The notes under the pieces are model-generated. The model saw nothing but the letters and a program-made list of their open reading frames with translations, searched no databases and was not told the origin of the DNA. Shown here in pieces: positions 21,946 through 31,760 of a DNA stretch of 64,000 bases. Origin of the DNA: Nitrospiraceae bacterium. GTDB taxonomy: Bacteria; Nitrospirota; Thermodesulfovibrionia; UBA6902. How positions within the stretch are numbered: position 1 is the stretch's first letter; every line of letters starts with the position of its first letter. The stretch spans positions 1-64,000 of the forward strand of contig QZIL01000021.1 in the NCBI GenBank assembly GCA_003599025.1. The letters run 5' to 3'. A program made the translations under genes and the position numbers.

Positions 21946-23086
21946 AATCCGATAATAAACCTCCTACTGTCTTGCTGATCATTTCCCACCTGAAGTCCTT
22001 CATCACTCTCTCCCTTCCCTTCATGCCATAACTCCCGGCTAACTCTCTGTCCGAGAGGATCTGAATTATCTGATCAGCGAGAAGCTCTGTGTCCAGAGGA
22101 TCGATCAATACTCCTGTTTCTCCGTTAAGTACTGAGTCTGAAGTGCCTCCCGATCTCCCGCCAATTACAGGTTTGCCGCAGGCCCCGGCCTCAATAAAGG
22201 AAATACCGAAGCCCTCCACAGCTTCAAATCCATCAGTTTCTCTGTTAGGCAGCACATACAGGTCACAGGCGTTATAATATTTTGGAAGGTCTTCATCACT
22301 GACAAATCCTGCGAAAACAATATGATCTTCAAGATGTAATTCATGTGCCAGCATCTGAAGCCTCTTTTTTTCGGGACCGTTGCCAATGATTACATATCTT
22401 ATGTCCGGTATCTTCTCAACCACTTTTTTCAAAGAACGGATGACCGTGTCATTGCCTTTTCTCGGTACCAGGCGGCCTACTGTCATTATCACTCTCCTGT
22501 TTTCCAGATCATGCTTTTTCACCAGGTCCCTGACGTCCATATCAGGCCTGAACTGGTCCGCATCAACTCCGGGAGTGACTTTCAACAGCTTCTCATCAGG
22601 TATGCCGAACCTGCTGTATTCTTCATCAGTATAAGAGCTGTTCGTAATGACCCTGTCGGCATTGTCCAGGATGCATTTAAGCATTTTCAAAAACAGCTTA
22701 CTGTCTTTAAACTTTATCGTTTCTCCCCCATATACCCAGACATGGTAAGGCATATTAAACAGTTTCCTGAAAATCAGGCCTACGGCCCCGATGATCATCG
22801 GCTGACCGCATATCAGCAGGTCTATCTTTTCTTTTCTCGTTATCCTCATTGTATGGACAAAGAGCAAAATTGCACTCAGGAATTTCTTAATGATATCCGT
22901 CTCCAGAGAATACTTTTTACGGACGACCTGTATTCCGTTTACCCTGTCAAACTCAAGAGAGCCCCTTACACGCGGTGCCAGGACAAGACACTGATCAGCG
23001 GGGAGAGATTTCCAGATGTTATAAAAGACCGTAGCGATACCGCTCACAATCGGTGGAAAGTCATATGTAATCAGCAAGGATCGCAT
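21923..23086 (-). CDS. Glycosyltransferase family 4
   Basis: MTVGRLVPRKGNDTVIRSL, EGFGISFIEAGACGKPVIGGRSGGTSDSV. Confidence 0.93.
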   Translation of the reverse strand: MRSLLITYDFPPIVSGIATVFYNIWKSLPADQCLVLAPRVRGSLEFDRVNGIQVVRKKYSLETDIIKKFLSAILLFVHTMRITRKEKIDLLICGQPMIIGAVGLIFRKLFNMPYHVWVYGGETIKFKDSKLFLKMLKCILDNADRVITNSSYTDEEYSRFGIPDEKLLKVTPGVDADQFRPDMDVRDLVKKHDLENRRVIMTVGRLVPRKGNDTVIRSLKKVVEKIPDIRYVIIGNGPEKKRLQMLAHELHLEDHIVFAGFVSDEDLPKYYNACDLYVLPNRETDGFEAVEGFGISFIEAGACGKPVIGGRSGGTSDSVLNGETGVLIDPLDTELLADQIIQILSDRELAGSYGMKGRERVMKDFRWEMISKTVGGLLSDYGKVYVN

Positions 23087-23092
23087 CTGAAA

Positions 23093-24280
23093 TTAATTAC
23101 TCCTCAAAAGTCCCTCGAATATATTCAACATATCCACACTCATTTTCTGAAAAGAATATTCACCTGCTTTTTGAAAGCCCCTTTCCTGTAAATGCTGTCT
23201 CAGGCCCCTCCGTGTCAGAACGTCTTCGATTGCCCGGGCCATTTCATCCGAATTCAGGGGGTCAACAAGCACAGCTGCATCCCCCAGGATCTCTGGGATG
23301 CATGACCTCTTTGAACTTATAACCGGAGTCCCGCAGGCCATTGCCTCAAGAGGAGGAAGCCCGAATCCTTCATAAAATGATGGAAACAGAAACACCTCTG
23401 CTCCACTATAGATGGCCGGAAGGTGTTTGTTTTCAATAAAACCCGTAAATATCGCTTGCTCCGCTATTCCCAGCTCTACACAAAGCCTTTCCATTTTATT
23501 ACGGCCACCATCTTTTTTGCCGCCCAGTACAAGTTTATATTCTCTTCGCAGCTCATGTTTTATTTTTGCATATGCTTTAAGAATGCCTTCCACATTCTTG
23601 TGCGGCGCAAAATTACCTACATAAAGCATGTAGTTCCCCTCAATGCCATAATTATTTTTGGCCCTCTTTATTTCATCCATGCCTCTAGGGTTAAATTCAT
23701 CGCCAAATCCTTCATAAATTACTTCGACCTTCCCTTCCGGCGCTTCAAATAAATCCACGATGTCTTTTTTTGAATAGTTCGAAACGGTAAGGATTTTAGC
23801 TGCATTCTTTGCCATGAGACGAGACCACAATTTCAATATAGGACCAAATCTGTAAGCTGTCCTGTGTCCGCCAGCAGCCTGACTATCATTCACTGAATGC
23901 CCGATTTTGACGAATGGTGTTACATCATGAACTGTTATTACCGTCGGACAGTGAGCTAAAAGTGGCGTTTTGTAATATGGTGAAAAGAATATGTCTATTT
24001 TTTCCCTTTTCAGCAATTTGGGAAGCTCGACCTGATCCCAGATAACAGTAGATTTCTCGGTCATGATAATATGTTTCATGTTCTGGTGTGCCGGAGAGAA
24101 GAACGTATTCTGGTTTCCAATAACAATAAACTCCCATGAAGGGGCTATATCAGGGGCATACTTCAGAAAATTAGAGACAAACCTGCCTATGCCGTTAACT
24201 TCATTCCTTCTGATGTCTCTGGCGTCAATTCCGATCTTCATTTGTAAATATCGCAAGTCAGACAAAGGAGGCCGCAGCAA
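23093..24280 (-). CDS. Glycosyltransferase family 4
   Basis: LYVGNFAPHKNVEGILKAYAKI, PSFYEGFGLPPLEAMACGTPVISSKRSCIPEI. Confidence 0.94.
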   Translation of the reverse strand: MLRPPLSDLRYLQMKIGIDARDIRRNEVNGIGRFVSNFLKYAPDIAPSWEFIVIGNQNTFFSPAHQNMKHIIMTEKSTVIWDQVELPKLLKREKIDIFFSPYYKTPLLAHCPTVITVHDVTPFVKIGHSVNDSQAAGGHRTAYRFGPILKLWSRLMAKNAAKILTVSNYSKKDIVDLFEAPEGKVEVIYEGFGDEFNPRGMDEIKRAKNNYGIEGNYMLYVGNFAPHKNVEGILKAYAKIKHELRREYKLVLGGKKDGGRNKMERLCVELGIAEQAIFTGFIENKHLPAIYSGAEVFLFPSFYEGFGLPPLEAMACGTPVISSKRSCIPEILGDAAVLVDPLNSDEMARAIEDVLTRRGLRQHLQERGFQKAGEYSFQKMSVDMLNIFEGLLRSN

Positions 24281-24298
24281 AGGTTTTCATAACATTCA

Positions 24299-25366
24299 TC
24301 AGGAGAGCAATGAATCATAAATCCCCTCGATCATGCCCGTATTCTTTCTTACATCAAACAGCTGCTCGGCCCTGCCTCTGGTCTTTTCTCTCATACTGCA
24401 CAGAATCCGGCGATCATCCGATACTTTTCTTATTATGGCCGCCAACTTCTCATGATCACCTGCAGGAAACATGAATTCTTTCAGCTCTTCACCCATGGCT
24501 TCCCTGCTGGACATGAGATCAGTAGCTATTACGACCTTTCCCATCGCCATCGATTCAATTATCATCCTCGAAAGGCCCTCTTCTTTCATTGCGGGTAAAA
24601 CCACTGTATCAACTGCCGACATATCATCGAGGATATTCGGCCTGTAATTTTTATATGTTACGCTGACGCCTCCTGACATCGCGCCAAGTTCCTCCAGATA
24701 TTCCGGGTCTCCGTCTCCCATAACGGTCAGTTCCACTTCCCTGTTTATGCTCCTCATTGCCCCAAGGAGTGCATCTATGCCTTTTCTGCGCTGTATCTGT
24801 CCAAAATAACCGATTTGCAGGGGCCCGTTATTTTCGCATCTGTCTGAAGGCCGGAATGCATCCAGTTCAACCCCGTTAAAAATAATAGCGACTTTGTTCT
24901 TCCTGTCCCTGAATCTCCTGGCAGCGGTCCCGGATACCGCAATCAGTCGGTCTGTCAAATAATACAGAAGCCTGTCCCCCAAGACATGGGAATCTGATAC
25001 ACGTGCATGGAAAATAACACGCACCCCGGAGACCTTTTTTACCAGCACTGCATAAAAGGCCTCACGTGGCGACTCTGTATGAATCAAATCGATCCTGTTT
25101 TCCCTGACTATCCTCCACAACCGGACCAGACTGCTTGCAGGAGATGCAGCATTAATCGTCCGGATCCTCGGGAACGGCAGAATAAATGTTTTCACGCCCA
25201 GCCTGGCGGCTTCTTCAGACAATTCATCTTCCTTCGGTACAACCAGAAAGGGCTGGAACCTGTCTCTGTTAAGATATTTAATCAACAGATGCAGGCTTCT
25301 CTGCCCGCCTCCGCGCATGGAGCTGAAGCAGCTTGTAAACAATATGTTATATTTCTGCGGCCCCAT
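24299..25366 (-). CDS. Glycosyltransferase family 4
   Basis: GYFGQIQRRKGIDALLGAM, VLPAMKEEGLSRMIIESMAMGKVVIATDLMSSREAMG. Confidence 0.9.
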   Translation of the reverse strand: MGPQKYNILFTSCFSSMRGGGQRSLHLLIKYLNRDRFQPFLVVPKEDELSEEAARLGVKTFILPFPRIRTINAASPASSLVRLWRIVRENRIDLIHTESPREAFYAVLVKKVSGVRVIFHARVSDSHVLGDRLLYYLTDRLIAVSGTAARRFRDRKNKVAIIFNGVELDAFRPSDRCENNGPLQIGYFGQIQRRKGIDALLGAMRSINREVELTVMGDGDPEYLEELGAMSGGVSVTYKNYRPNILDDMSAVDTVVLPAMKEEGLSRMIIESMAMGKVVIATDLMSSREAMGEELKEFMFPAGDHEKLAAIIRKVSDDRRILCSMREKTRGRAEQLFDVRKNTGMIEGIYDSLLS

Positions 25367-26552
25367 TGTTCCTCTTGAGCAGCCCCTGGTACAAATCTTC
25401 TATTTTTTCAAGCATCCCCTGTACTGAAAATTTCTTCTTTACGATCGCCCTTCCTTCTACACCCATCTGTATGGCCTCTTCTCTATGATTAAGCATGTAT
25501 AACATAGCCCCTGCCAGCGAAGCGGTATCTTTCGGCGGCACAAGCAGGCCGTTTTTCCCATGTTCGACTACTTCAGGAAGACCCCCGAGGGATGTTGCTA
25601 TGACTGGCTTGCCTGCAGCCATGGCCTCAATTATTGCCAGTCCGAGCCCCTCCCTTTCAGATGACGGCAGGACCGCAATATCAACTGAGGACATAATTTC
25701 AGAGATGTCCGTGACTGTCTCCCTGAATATGATGTATGAACTTATTCCAAGTCTTTCTGCCTGTTCTTCAAGTTCCCCCTTCAGTGCCCCTTCCCCGACC
25801 AGGACAAATTTGACTTTATCTGAACAGGTATCAATAACAGATTTTGCGGCATCCAGAAGATATTTATGTCCCTTGTGCGGCGCAAAAGAAGCCACACAGC
25901 CGATTACAATCTCTTTTTCATCTGCAATACGTCTCTGTGAATTACGTTCAAATTTATCAATATCCACACCGTTATAAATGACCTCCAGCTTATCGGCCCT
26001 GATTTTTTCACGGTCGCCTGCGAGATCTGCTACAGCCTGAGAACAGCACAATATTCTGTCACTGAAACAACTCAAGAATTTCTCTATAAATAACTGCCTG
26101 CGGGTACAATCCCAATAAGTTGTGTGCATGTGAGAAAGTACGACCGGAGTCCTGGCAAAAATACCTGCCAGTCTTCCCATGGTAGTAGCCGTGCAGCCAT
26201 GGGTATGAAGGACATGAATTCTTTCTCTTCTTAATTTCCTGCAGAGGTTCGCAAAAAACAGGACATCCCTGTGTGATCTCATATTTAATATCTGGACATC
26301 GATTCCCTTATTTTTCAATTCATCAAATATCCGGCCTCCGCGGACCAGACACCAGACACTGGGATGAAACCGGTTTTTATCCAGCCCTGTTGCGATAGTG
26401 TCGACAACTCGCTCCAGTCCCCCGATTTCCAGGGCCTCCACCATGTGCACTACGTTTATAACGGACCTTTTCCGTACGCTACCGCACGCACGCGATTTAT
26501 GTCCTGTGGTACTGCTGAACACGTCCACTCTGTCTTTATTGAGGGAATACAT
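25347..26552 (-). CDS. Glycosyltransferase family 4
   Basis: GCVASFAPHKGHKYLLDAAK, SSEREGLGLAIIEAMAAGKPVIATSLGGLPEVVEHGKNGLLVPP. Confidence 0.94.
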   Translation of the reverse strand: MYSLNKDRVDVFSSTTGHKSRACGSVRKRSVINVVHMVEALEIGGLERVVDTIATGLDKNRFHPSVWCLVRGGRIFDELKNKGIDVQILNMRSHRDVLFFANLCRKLRRERIHVLHTHGCTATTMGRLAGIFARTPVVLSHMHTTYWDCTRRQLFIEKFLSCFSDRILCCSQAVADLAGDREKIRADKLEVIYNGVDIDKFERNSQRRIADEKEIVIGCVASFAPHKGHKYLLDAAKSVIDTCSDKVKFVLVGEGALKGELEEQAERLGISSYIIFRETVTDISEIMSSVDIAVLPSSEREGLGLAIIEAMAAGKPVIATSLGGLPEVVEHGKNGLLVPPKDTASLAGAMLYMLNHREEAIQMGVEGRAIVKKKFSVQGMLEKIEDLYQGLLKRNNGAAEI

Positions 26553-26586
26553 CAGTATGCGAATTTCCTCATGTGAAGCATGCTAT

Positions 26587-27510
26587 CTAGGCTTTATCCC
26601 CCGAGACATGCCACTTGAGCACTTTCAGGTTATTCAATATGCGTCCCCTGTGATTACCGCCGTCACCCGCTATAAGATGATACCTGACCGCAATATACGC
26701 CATTTCTATAATTACCCCGGCCATTAAAATAGGTTTTATAACAAGATACCCTTTGGCTTTGTATTGCTTCATGAAGAAATACAAAGCGCTTCTGTGCCAG
26801 GCTATATCTCTCAGCCTGATGTTTTTTGCTGTTGAGCTTCCTCCGGAGTGCGTTATCCTGAAGTCAGGACAAGAAATCGTCTTTAGACCTATTTGCCCGA
26901 TTCGGACTCCAAGATCAGTATCTTCAAAAAAGAGGAAGAAATTCTCATCAAAACCACAAAGGCTCTTGTACACGGAACTTTTCATCAGAAAACAGCTTCC
27001 GGAGGGATATCCATGCACCTGTATTTCTGACTGGTTCAGCAGAGTAGCGTCCCTGAAGGTCAGCATATTAAGAAACAGACAGTAATTCATCATGTCTCTA
27101 ATACGCGGGACTGTCCTCAGATATTTGTAGCGCAGATTGCCATTGTCATCAAATACTATCGGAACAATTGCCCCGATGTCTTTTTTGTCTTTGAAATAAT
27201 CGAAAAGCTTTTTGAAGTCAGCATCAAGCAGTGTTGTATCGGGATTCATTAACAGAAGGTGTTCGCCTTCAGCCATTCCTGCGCCCTGATTGTTTGCCCG
27301 CCCGAACCCGACATTGACCCGATTTTCAATTAACTTCGCATACGGGAATTCATGCCTGACCATGTCCGGGCTTCCGTCAGCAGATGCGTTATCTATTACT
27401 ATGACCTCGAAGGAGACACCTCCCATTCTCTCATAGATGGATTTAAGACAGTCTCGCATTGGTCCTTTGGAGTTCCAGCTTACTATAATTATTGAAACAT
27501 CCATTTTCAT
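26587..27510 (-). CDS. Glycosyltransferase family 2
   Basis: VSIIIVSWNSKGPMRDCLKSI, VIDNASADGSPDMV, ENRVNVGFGRANNQGA, MNPDTTLLD. Confidence 0.94.
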   Translation of the reverse strand: MKMDVSIIIVSWNSKGPMRDCLKSIYERMGGVSFEVIVIDNASADGSPDMVRHEFPYAKLIENRVNVGFGRANNQGAGMAEGEHLLLMNPDTTLLDADFKKLFDYFKDKKDIGAIVPIVFDDNGNLRYKYLRTVPRIRDMMNYCLFLNMLTFRDATLLNQSEIQVHGYPSGSCFLMKSSVYKSLCGFDENFFLFFEDTDLGVRIGQIGLKTISCPDFRITHSGGSSTAKNIRLRDIAWHRSALYFFMKQYKAKGYLVIKPILMAGVIIEMAYIAVRYHLIAGDGGNHRGRILNNLKVLKWHVSGDKA

Positions 27511-28208
27511 TTTTGTGGTACAGCCTTGAACAGGACTACCACACCGAAAAGATTCGGGAAACTCCTTGACAGAAATGAGCGAGACCAGTCATAGACCGGT
27601 CTAAAAAAAGGCAATTTATATTCAAGGGGGAGATCACACTTAGTGACACTCCAGTCTACCACAGAATATCCGCAATCCTTAATAAACTGCCGGGCGGAAT
27701 AGAATGTAAAAAAACGAAGGTGGGTCTTGTCGAGCACCCCTGAATCCTGATAATCATATCTTCCGAACAAGAGTTCCTTTCGCACACCATACGACGCAAC
27801 ATTCGGAATCGTTGCGATTATAAAGCCCCCTGGATACAGGAGTTCCCTGCTTTTAACCAGAACGCTCCGCGGATTCACCAGATGCTCCAGTACATCAAGG
27901 AACAGTATGACATCATATTTTCGGGATATCGCATCCCATATGTTCTGGTCTTCTATGCTTCCGGTAAAGACTTTTTCATAAAACTGTTCTGCCGAACGGG
28001 CCGCCTCTCTGTTTATCTCAACCCCCCAGACTTTATTGCCCCTCTTCTTTAAAACCTCTCCCAGATATCCGCTGTGACAGCCGACTTCCAGGACAGATTG
28101 ATCCCCCCTGGTAAGTTCAAGGACCTGTTTATACTTCAGCCCCATCCCTGACTTGAAATCCTGATGGTAATGATACCCTTTATATAAGTCGTTTTCGCCC
28201 ATTGTCAT
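27507..28208 (-). CDS. Class I SAM-dependent methyltransferase
   Basis: QSVLEVGCHSGYLGEVLKKRGNKVWGVEIN; VILFLDVLEHLVNP. Confidence 0.92.
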   Translation of the reverse strand: MTMGENDLYKGYHYHQDFKSGMGLKYKQVLELTRGDQSVLEVGCHSGYLGEVLKKRGNKVWGVEINREAARSAEQFYEKVFTGSIEDQNIWDAISRKYDVILFLDVLEHLVNPRSVLVKSRELLYPGGFIIATIPNVASYGVRKELLFGRYDYQDSGVLDKTHLRFFTFYSARQFIKDCGYSVVDWSVTKCDLPLEYKLPFFRPVYDWSRSFLSRSFPNLFGVVVLFKAVPQK

Positions 28209-28209
28209 G

Positions 28210-28860
28210 CTATAAAGAACTTACTACCTTTCGATACAAATCCAGGACTATCGGGGGGGTAAATGGTTTCACATACGACCTCCAGTTTTTTGATGACGCG
28301 CCTGAGTTAAACTGCTTCCACATGCCAACATGTTTTATAAACTCATCCATATTAATGGAATCCTCCCGGACGCTTTTAAACCCTAATCCTATTACGGTGT
28401 GCGGGAATGTTTCCTCCCCGAGAAAATCAACAAATGAGGATGAGAAAATAGATAGAAGACTTTTAAAGCCTTCAGGGGTAAACCTCCAGTAATCGTACGG
28501 GAAGTTATGTATGGAGAAATTCATGACCGAGCTCACAATAGCAGCCCCTCCCGGTTTAAGGATCCTATGCACTTCCTTTACTGCTTCTCTGAAGAACTCA
28601 ACATGCTCAAGGGTGTCCATGATAAGGACTGTCCCGACAGATTCTGATGGAAGGGCTATATTATGCAGGTTCAGGACCCTGTCCACACCCGGCCCCTCCC
28701 GCATATCACAGCCAACGTATTCCTTCCCCCGGAAAAGCCGGCGGAGATCCGCAAATCCTTCCTGCCCCGGGACCTGTAAAGCGCCGAACTCATAAACCGG
28801 TTCCATGAGAGGCAGTGTCTGTGAGGCGATCTCAACATAGTCCTTTATAATCTCTCTCAT
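28210..28860 (-). CDS. Class I SAM-dependent methyltransferase
   Basis: VGTVLIMDTLEHVEFFREAVKEVHRILKPGGAAIVSS. Confidence 0.88.
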   Translation of the reverse strand: MREIIKDYVEIASQTLPLMEPVYEFGALQVPGQEGFADLRRLFRGKEYVGCDMREGPGVDRVLNLHNIALPSESVGTVLIMDTLEHVEFFREAVKEVHRILKPGGAAIVSSVMNFSIHNFPYDYWRFTPEGFKSLLSIFSSSFVDFLGEETFPHTVIGLGFKSVREDSINMDEFIKHVGMWKQFNSGASSKNWRSYVKPFTPPIVLDLYRKVVSSL

Positions 28861-28864
28861 ATAG

Positions 28865-30361
28865 TCACCATCCTTTCAATGACTGTATATTGATCTTTAT
28901 ATTGTCAAATAAACGATAATTCAGAAGCCGGTCAACCATATAGGTCATGCAAAGATATGCTCCGATAAAAAGCATTATGAGCAATACTAACTCCGGCAAG
29001 CCTGTATTGATCAGGCGGGTTTTCAGCAGGAAGACAAGTAATACCGGAAATCCTGTATTGACCAGAGACGTGACAGTGGCCCTGCCGAAGTTAATGACAC
29101 CGCACCCGGTTGCTTTAGTTATCAGATAAAAAGCCGCAAGATTCGGCAACAATGTAGAAAAAAGAACAGCCATAGAAGTCCCAACTATCCCCCATTTTAC
29201 AGAAAGAGGATAGATCAGAATAATTAATATAATTAAGACCCAGAATTGCAATTTTGTAACTATCCCGGGGTTCCCCGTGGATACAAAGACCTGTCCGGCA
29301 ACTGTCCCTATGGACCTCACTACTCCCCATATAACCAAAACCTGCATTACAGGCACCATCGGAAGCCATTTCTCTCCTAAAAATATAACGGTAAAATCAG
29401 GGGCTAATATAAAAATCATTCCGGCTGCTGGAAATGACAAAAACGCCGTCAGCTGCAGGACCTTTAAAAATCCCTCCCTTAACCTGGGAAGATCGTCCTG
29501 AATCTTGGAGTAAGCCGGGAATGATACCTGAGAGATAACGCTCGAAATTTCTGTAGCGGGAATGTTTGAAATTTTGTAAGCCATCTGATAAAAGCCGAGC
29601 GCGGTCAGACCAAGCAGCTTTCCTACAAAGATATCATCTCCCTGGCTTATTAAGAATACGAGTATGCTTGATCCAAAAATCCATTTCCCAAAAACTGCCA
29701 GTTCTTTTACCTTTATCAGGTCAAAACGCAGGGAAGGTCTGTACGGATGGATTATGTAGCTCGCAACAAGTTTGACTATACTTGAAGCAAGCAGACCGAG
29801 AACAAGGGCCCAGACACTCCTCAGCGCAAAAGCCGCGGATACAGCTATCGCAAAGTCGGCCAATGTACCGCACAAATGATAGATATACATCCTTTTAAAT
29901 TCCAGTTCTTTTTCATAATAAACGAGCCCGATATTGGTAACAGCCTGGAAAAGCACAGTACATCCGATTGCCCGGATTATCAACGCTGCTTCAGGGGCCT
30001 GAAAAAACGATGCAGCATAAGGCGCAGTAAGATACAATATTGCAAACAGAGCAACTCCACGCAAAATCGACACTGTCCATGCGCTGTCAAGATATGACCT
30101 GATATCTTCTTTCTTCTGAATTAACGCTGTCTGAAATCCGGTCTGCGAAAAAGTTTCAAGGGTCGCCATGCTTAAAAGCGCAACTCCAAGCAGGCCGAAC
30201 GCATCAGGTGCAAGAATGCGGGCAAGAACAACAAGCCTTGCCAGACTAAATACCTGTTGAGTAATTCTGAGGGCAAAAACCCAGGCTCCGCCTCGTGCTA
30301 TCCGTTGAGATAACCTAGTTTCCTTGTGAGAAAACTGGTTCATATTCCCTTTAAGTCCCAT
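28865..30361 (-). CDS. Oligosaccharide flippase (MOP superfamily, Wzx-like)
   Basis: ~12-14 TM segments; FALRITQQVFSLARLVVLARILAPDAFGLLGVALL. Confidence 0.9.
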   Translation of the reverse strand: MGLKGNMNQFSHKETRLSQRIARGGAWVFALRITQQVFSLARLVVLARILAPDAFGLLGVALLSMATLETFSQTGFQTALIQKKEDIRSYLDSAWTVSILRGVALFAILYLTAPYAASFFQAPEAALIIRAIGCTVLFQAVTNIGLVYYEKELEFKRMYIYHLCGTLADFAIAVSAAFALRSVWALVLGLLASSIVKLVASYIIHPYRPSLRFDLIKVKELAVFGKWIFGSSILVFLISQGDDIFVGKLLGLTALGFYQMAYKISNIPATEISSVISQVSFPAYSKIQDDLPRLREGFLKVLQLTAFLSFPAAGMIFILAPDFTVIFLGEKWLPMVPVMQVLVIWGVVRSIGTVAGQVFVSTGNPGIVTKLQFWVLIILIILIYPLSVKWGIVGTSMAVLFSTLLPNLAAFYLITKATGCGVINFGRATVTSLVNTGFPVLLVFLLKTRLINTGLPELVLLIMLFIGAYLCMTYMVDRLLNYRLFDNIKINIQSLKGW

Positions 30362-30373
30362 AACATTTCAACT

Positions 30374-31738
30374 TCATACACTATTGCCTTCAGGTGCAGC
30401 ACCGATTTCCGGCAGCATTATAACGATTGCGGCCAGAAAGCAGAACGGCTCCATTATCCGAACGATAATAAATGTGCTGGCAGTCAGCGCCTGGACCAGC
30501 AATCCCGCGAAACCGCCCAGAAAACCGAGGGTCAGGCCTTTGGCCCAGCCTTCTTCCACCCGGTCGAGTGTTTGTTTCCCCTTTATGAATATAATTGCCA
30601 TAATCCACATGTATGCGATGAAGCCCATAATGCCTGTCTCCCCCAGCACTCTCGGATATTGGGCATCCACAATACCTAATCCCGTTACTCCGTATCCCAA
30701 AAACGGTCGCTCGGTCCACAGGTGCATGATGCGTATCCATTTGTCGATACGCAGTGACCCTGATTCGGCAATAGTCACATCTTTACCAAGTACGTTATAT
30801 GTCTTGCCGGACGCAAACGTGACATCTATACGCTGCTTGACTGATTGAGGTATTACAACCGGCAACAGGGCAATTATCAGTAAGAGCCCGGCCACTAAAA
30901 CAAGCCTGGCCCTTTTTGTCAGGGCTACGATAGTTATAAGCATGGGAAAGAAACCTAGCCAGGACCCACGGGACAGGGTAAACAGGAATGGAGGTACAAT
31001 TAACCCGAGGAAAAGCAGCAGGGGCATGAGCAGATTCAGTGATCTGCAGTAAACAATAATCCCGATCGCTATGGCCATCATAAAAAGGAGGTAGCCGCCA
31101 AGGGTATTGGCCTCTTCTCCCTCTGATATATCAAAGGGCGCCGCCACCCTTTCAAACCCCGACAATTTGAGATACCAGGCGTATATGCTCACGATAAGAC
31201 ATACAAGCAAAAGCAGAAACACATATTTCCTGACCTGTCCCATGTCCCGCAGGTTATTCGCAACCATAAAGAAGAGCAGGAAATATTCGATATACTTCAG
31301 CACATAAAAAAAAGCGGATTTTATATTCACATGGCCCTGCAGTGCCCCGAACAGCGTGGCCAGCACGGCAATGAACACGTAGGCAAGGATAGGACGGACC
31401 AGAGGGTTGGACCTCAACAGTCCCAGTTCTTTATGTATGGCCATCTTGGATATCCAGCTGAAAAAGATAACGAGCAGCAGCAGGTCATCCACCCTTATAA
31501 CCACCTCACGGCCTGGCACACCACCTATGCCGATCTCCGGCGAAAGAAGCATCGAAAAGATCAGGATGATAAGCGCTGCATCGGTATTTACAAAGGCGAT
31601 AAAAAAAACGATCCCCGCAAACAGGACCATGCCCGGTATTGCCAGAGGTGATTTAACTACATATAAAAACGCTATCCCGGACAGAAAAATTAATGAAGTG
31701 ATGACAGCGGTATTTGAACGTTCATTCGTTATATGCAT
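30374..31738 (-). CDS. O-antigen ligase/polymerase-like membrane protein
   Basis: Multi-TM protein with TLSRGSWLGFFPMLI and RPFLGYGVTGLGIVDAQYPRVLGETGIMGF. Confidence 0.87.
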   Translation of the reverse strand: MHITNERSNTAVITSLIFLSGIAFLYVVKSPLAIPGMVLFAGIVFFIAFVNTDAALIILIFSMLLSPEIGIGGVPGREVVIRVDDLLLLVIFFSWISKMAIHKELGLLRSNPLVRPILAYVFIAVLATLFGALQGHVNIKSAFFYVLKYIEYFLLFFMVANNLRDMGQVRKYVFLLLLVCLIVSIYAWYLKLSGFERVAAPFDISEGEEANTLGGYLLFMMAIAIGIIVYCRSLNLLMPLLLFLGLIVPPFLFTLSRGSWLGFFPMLITIVALTKRARLVLVAGLLLIIALLPVVIPQSVKQRIDVTFASGKTYNVLGKDVTIAESGSLRIDKWIRIMHLWTERPFLGYGVTGLGIVDAQYPRVLGETGIMGFIAYMWIMAIIFIKGKQTLDRVEEGWAKGLTLGFLGGFAGLLVQALTASTFIIVRIMEPFCFLAAIVIMLPEIGAAPEGNSV

Positions 31739-31760
31739 ATTCTAATATTAAGGCGGTTAT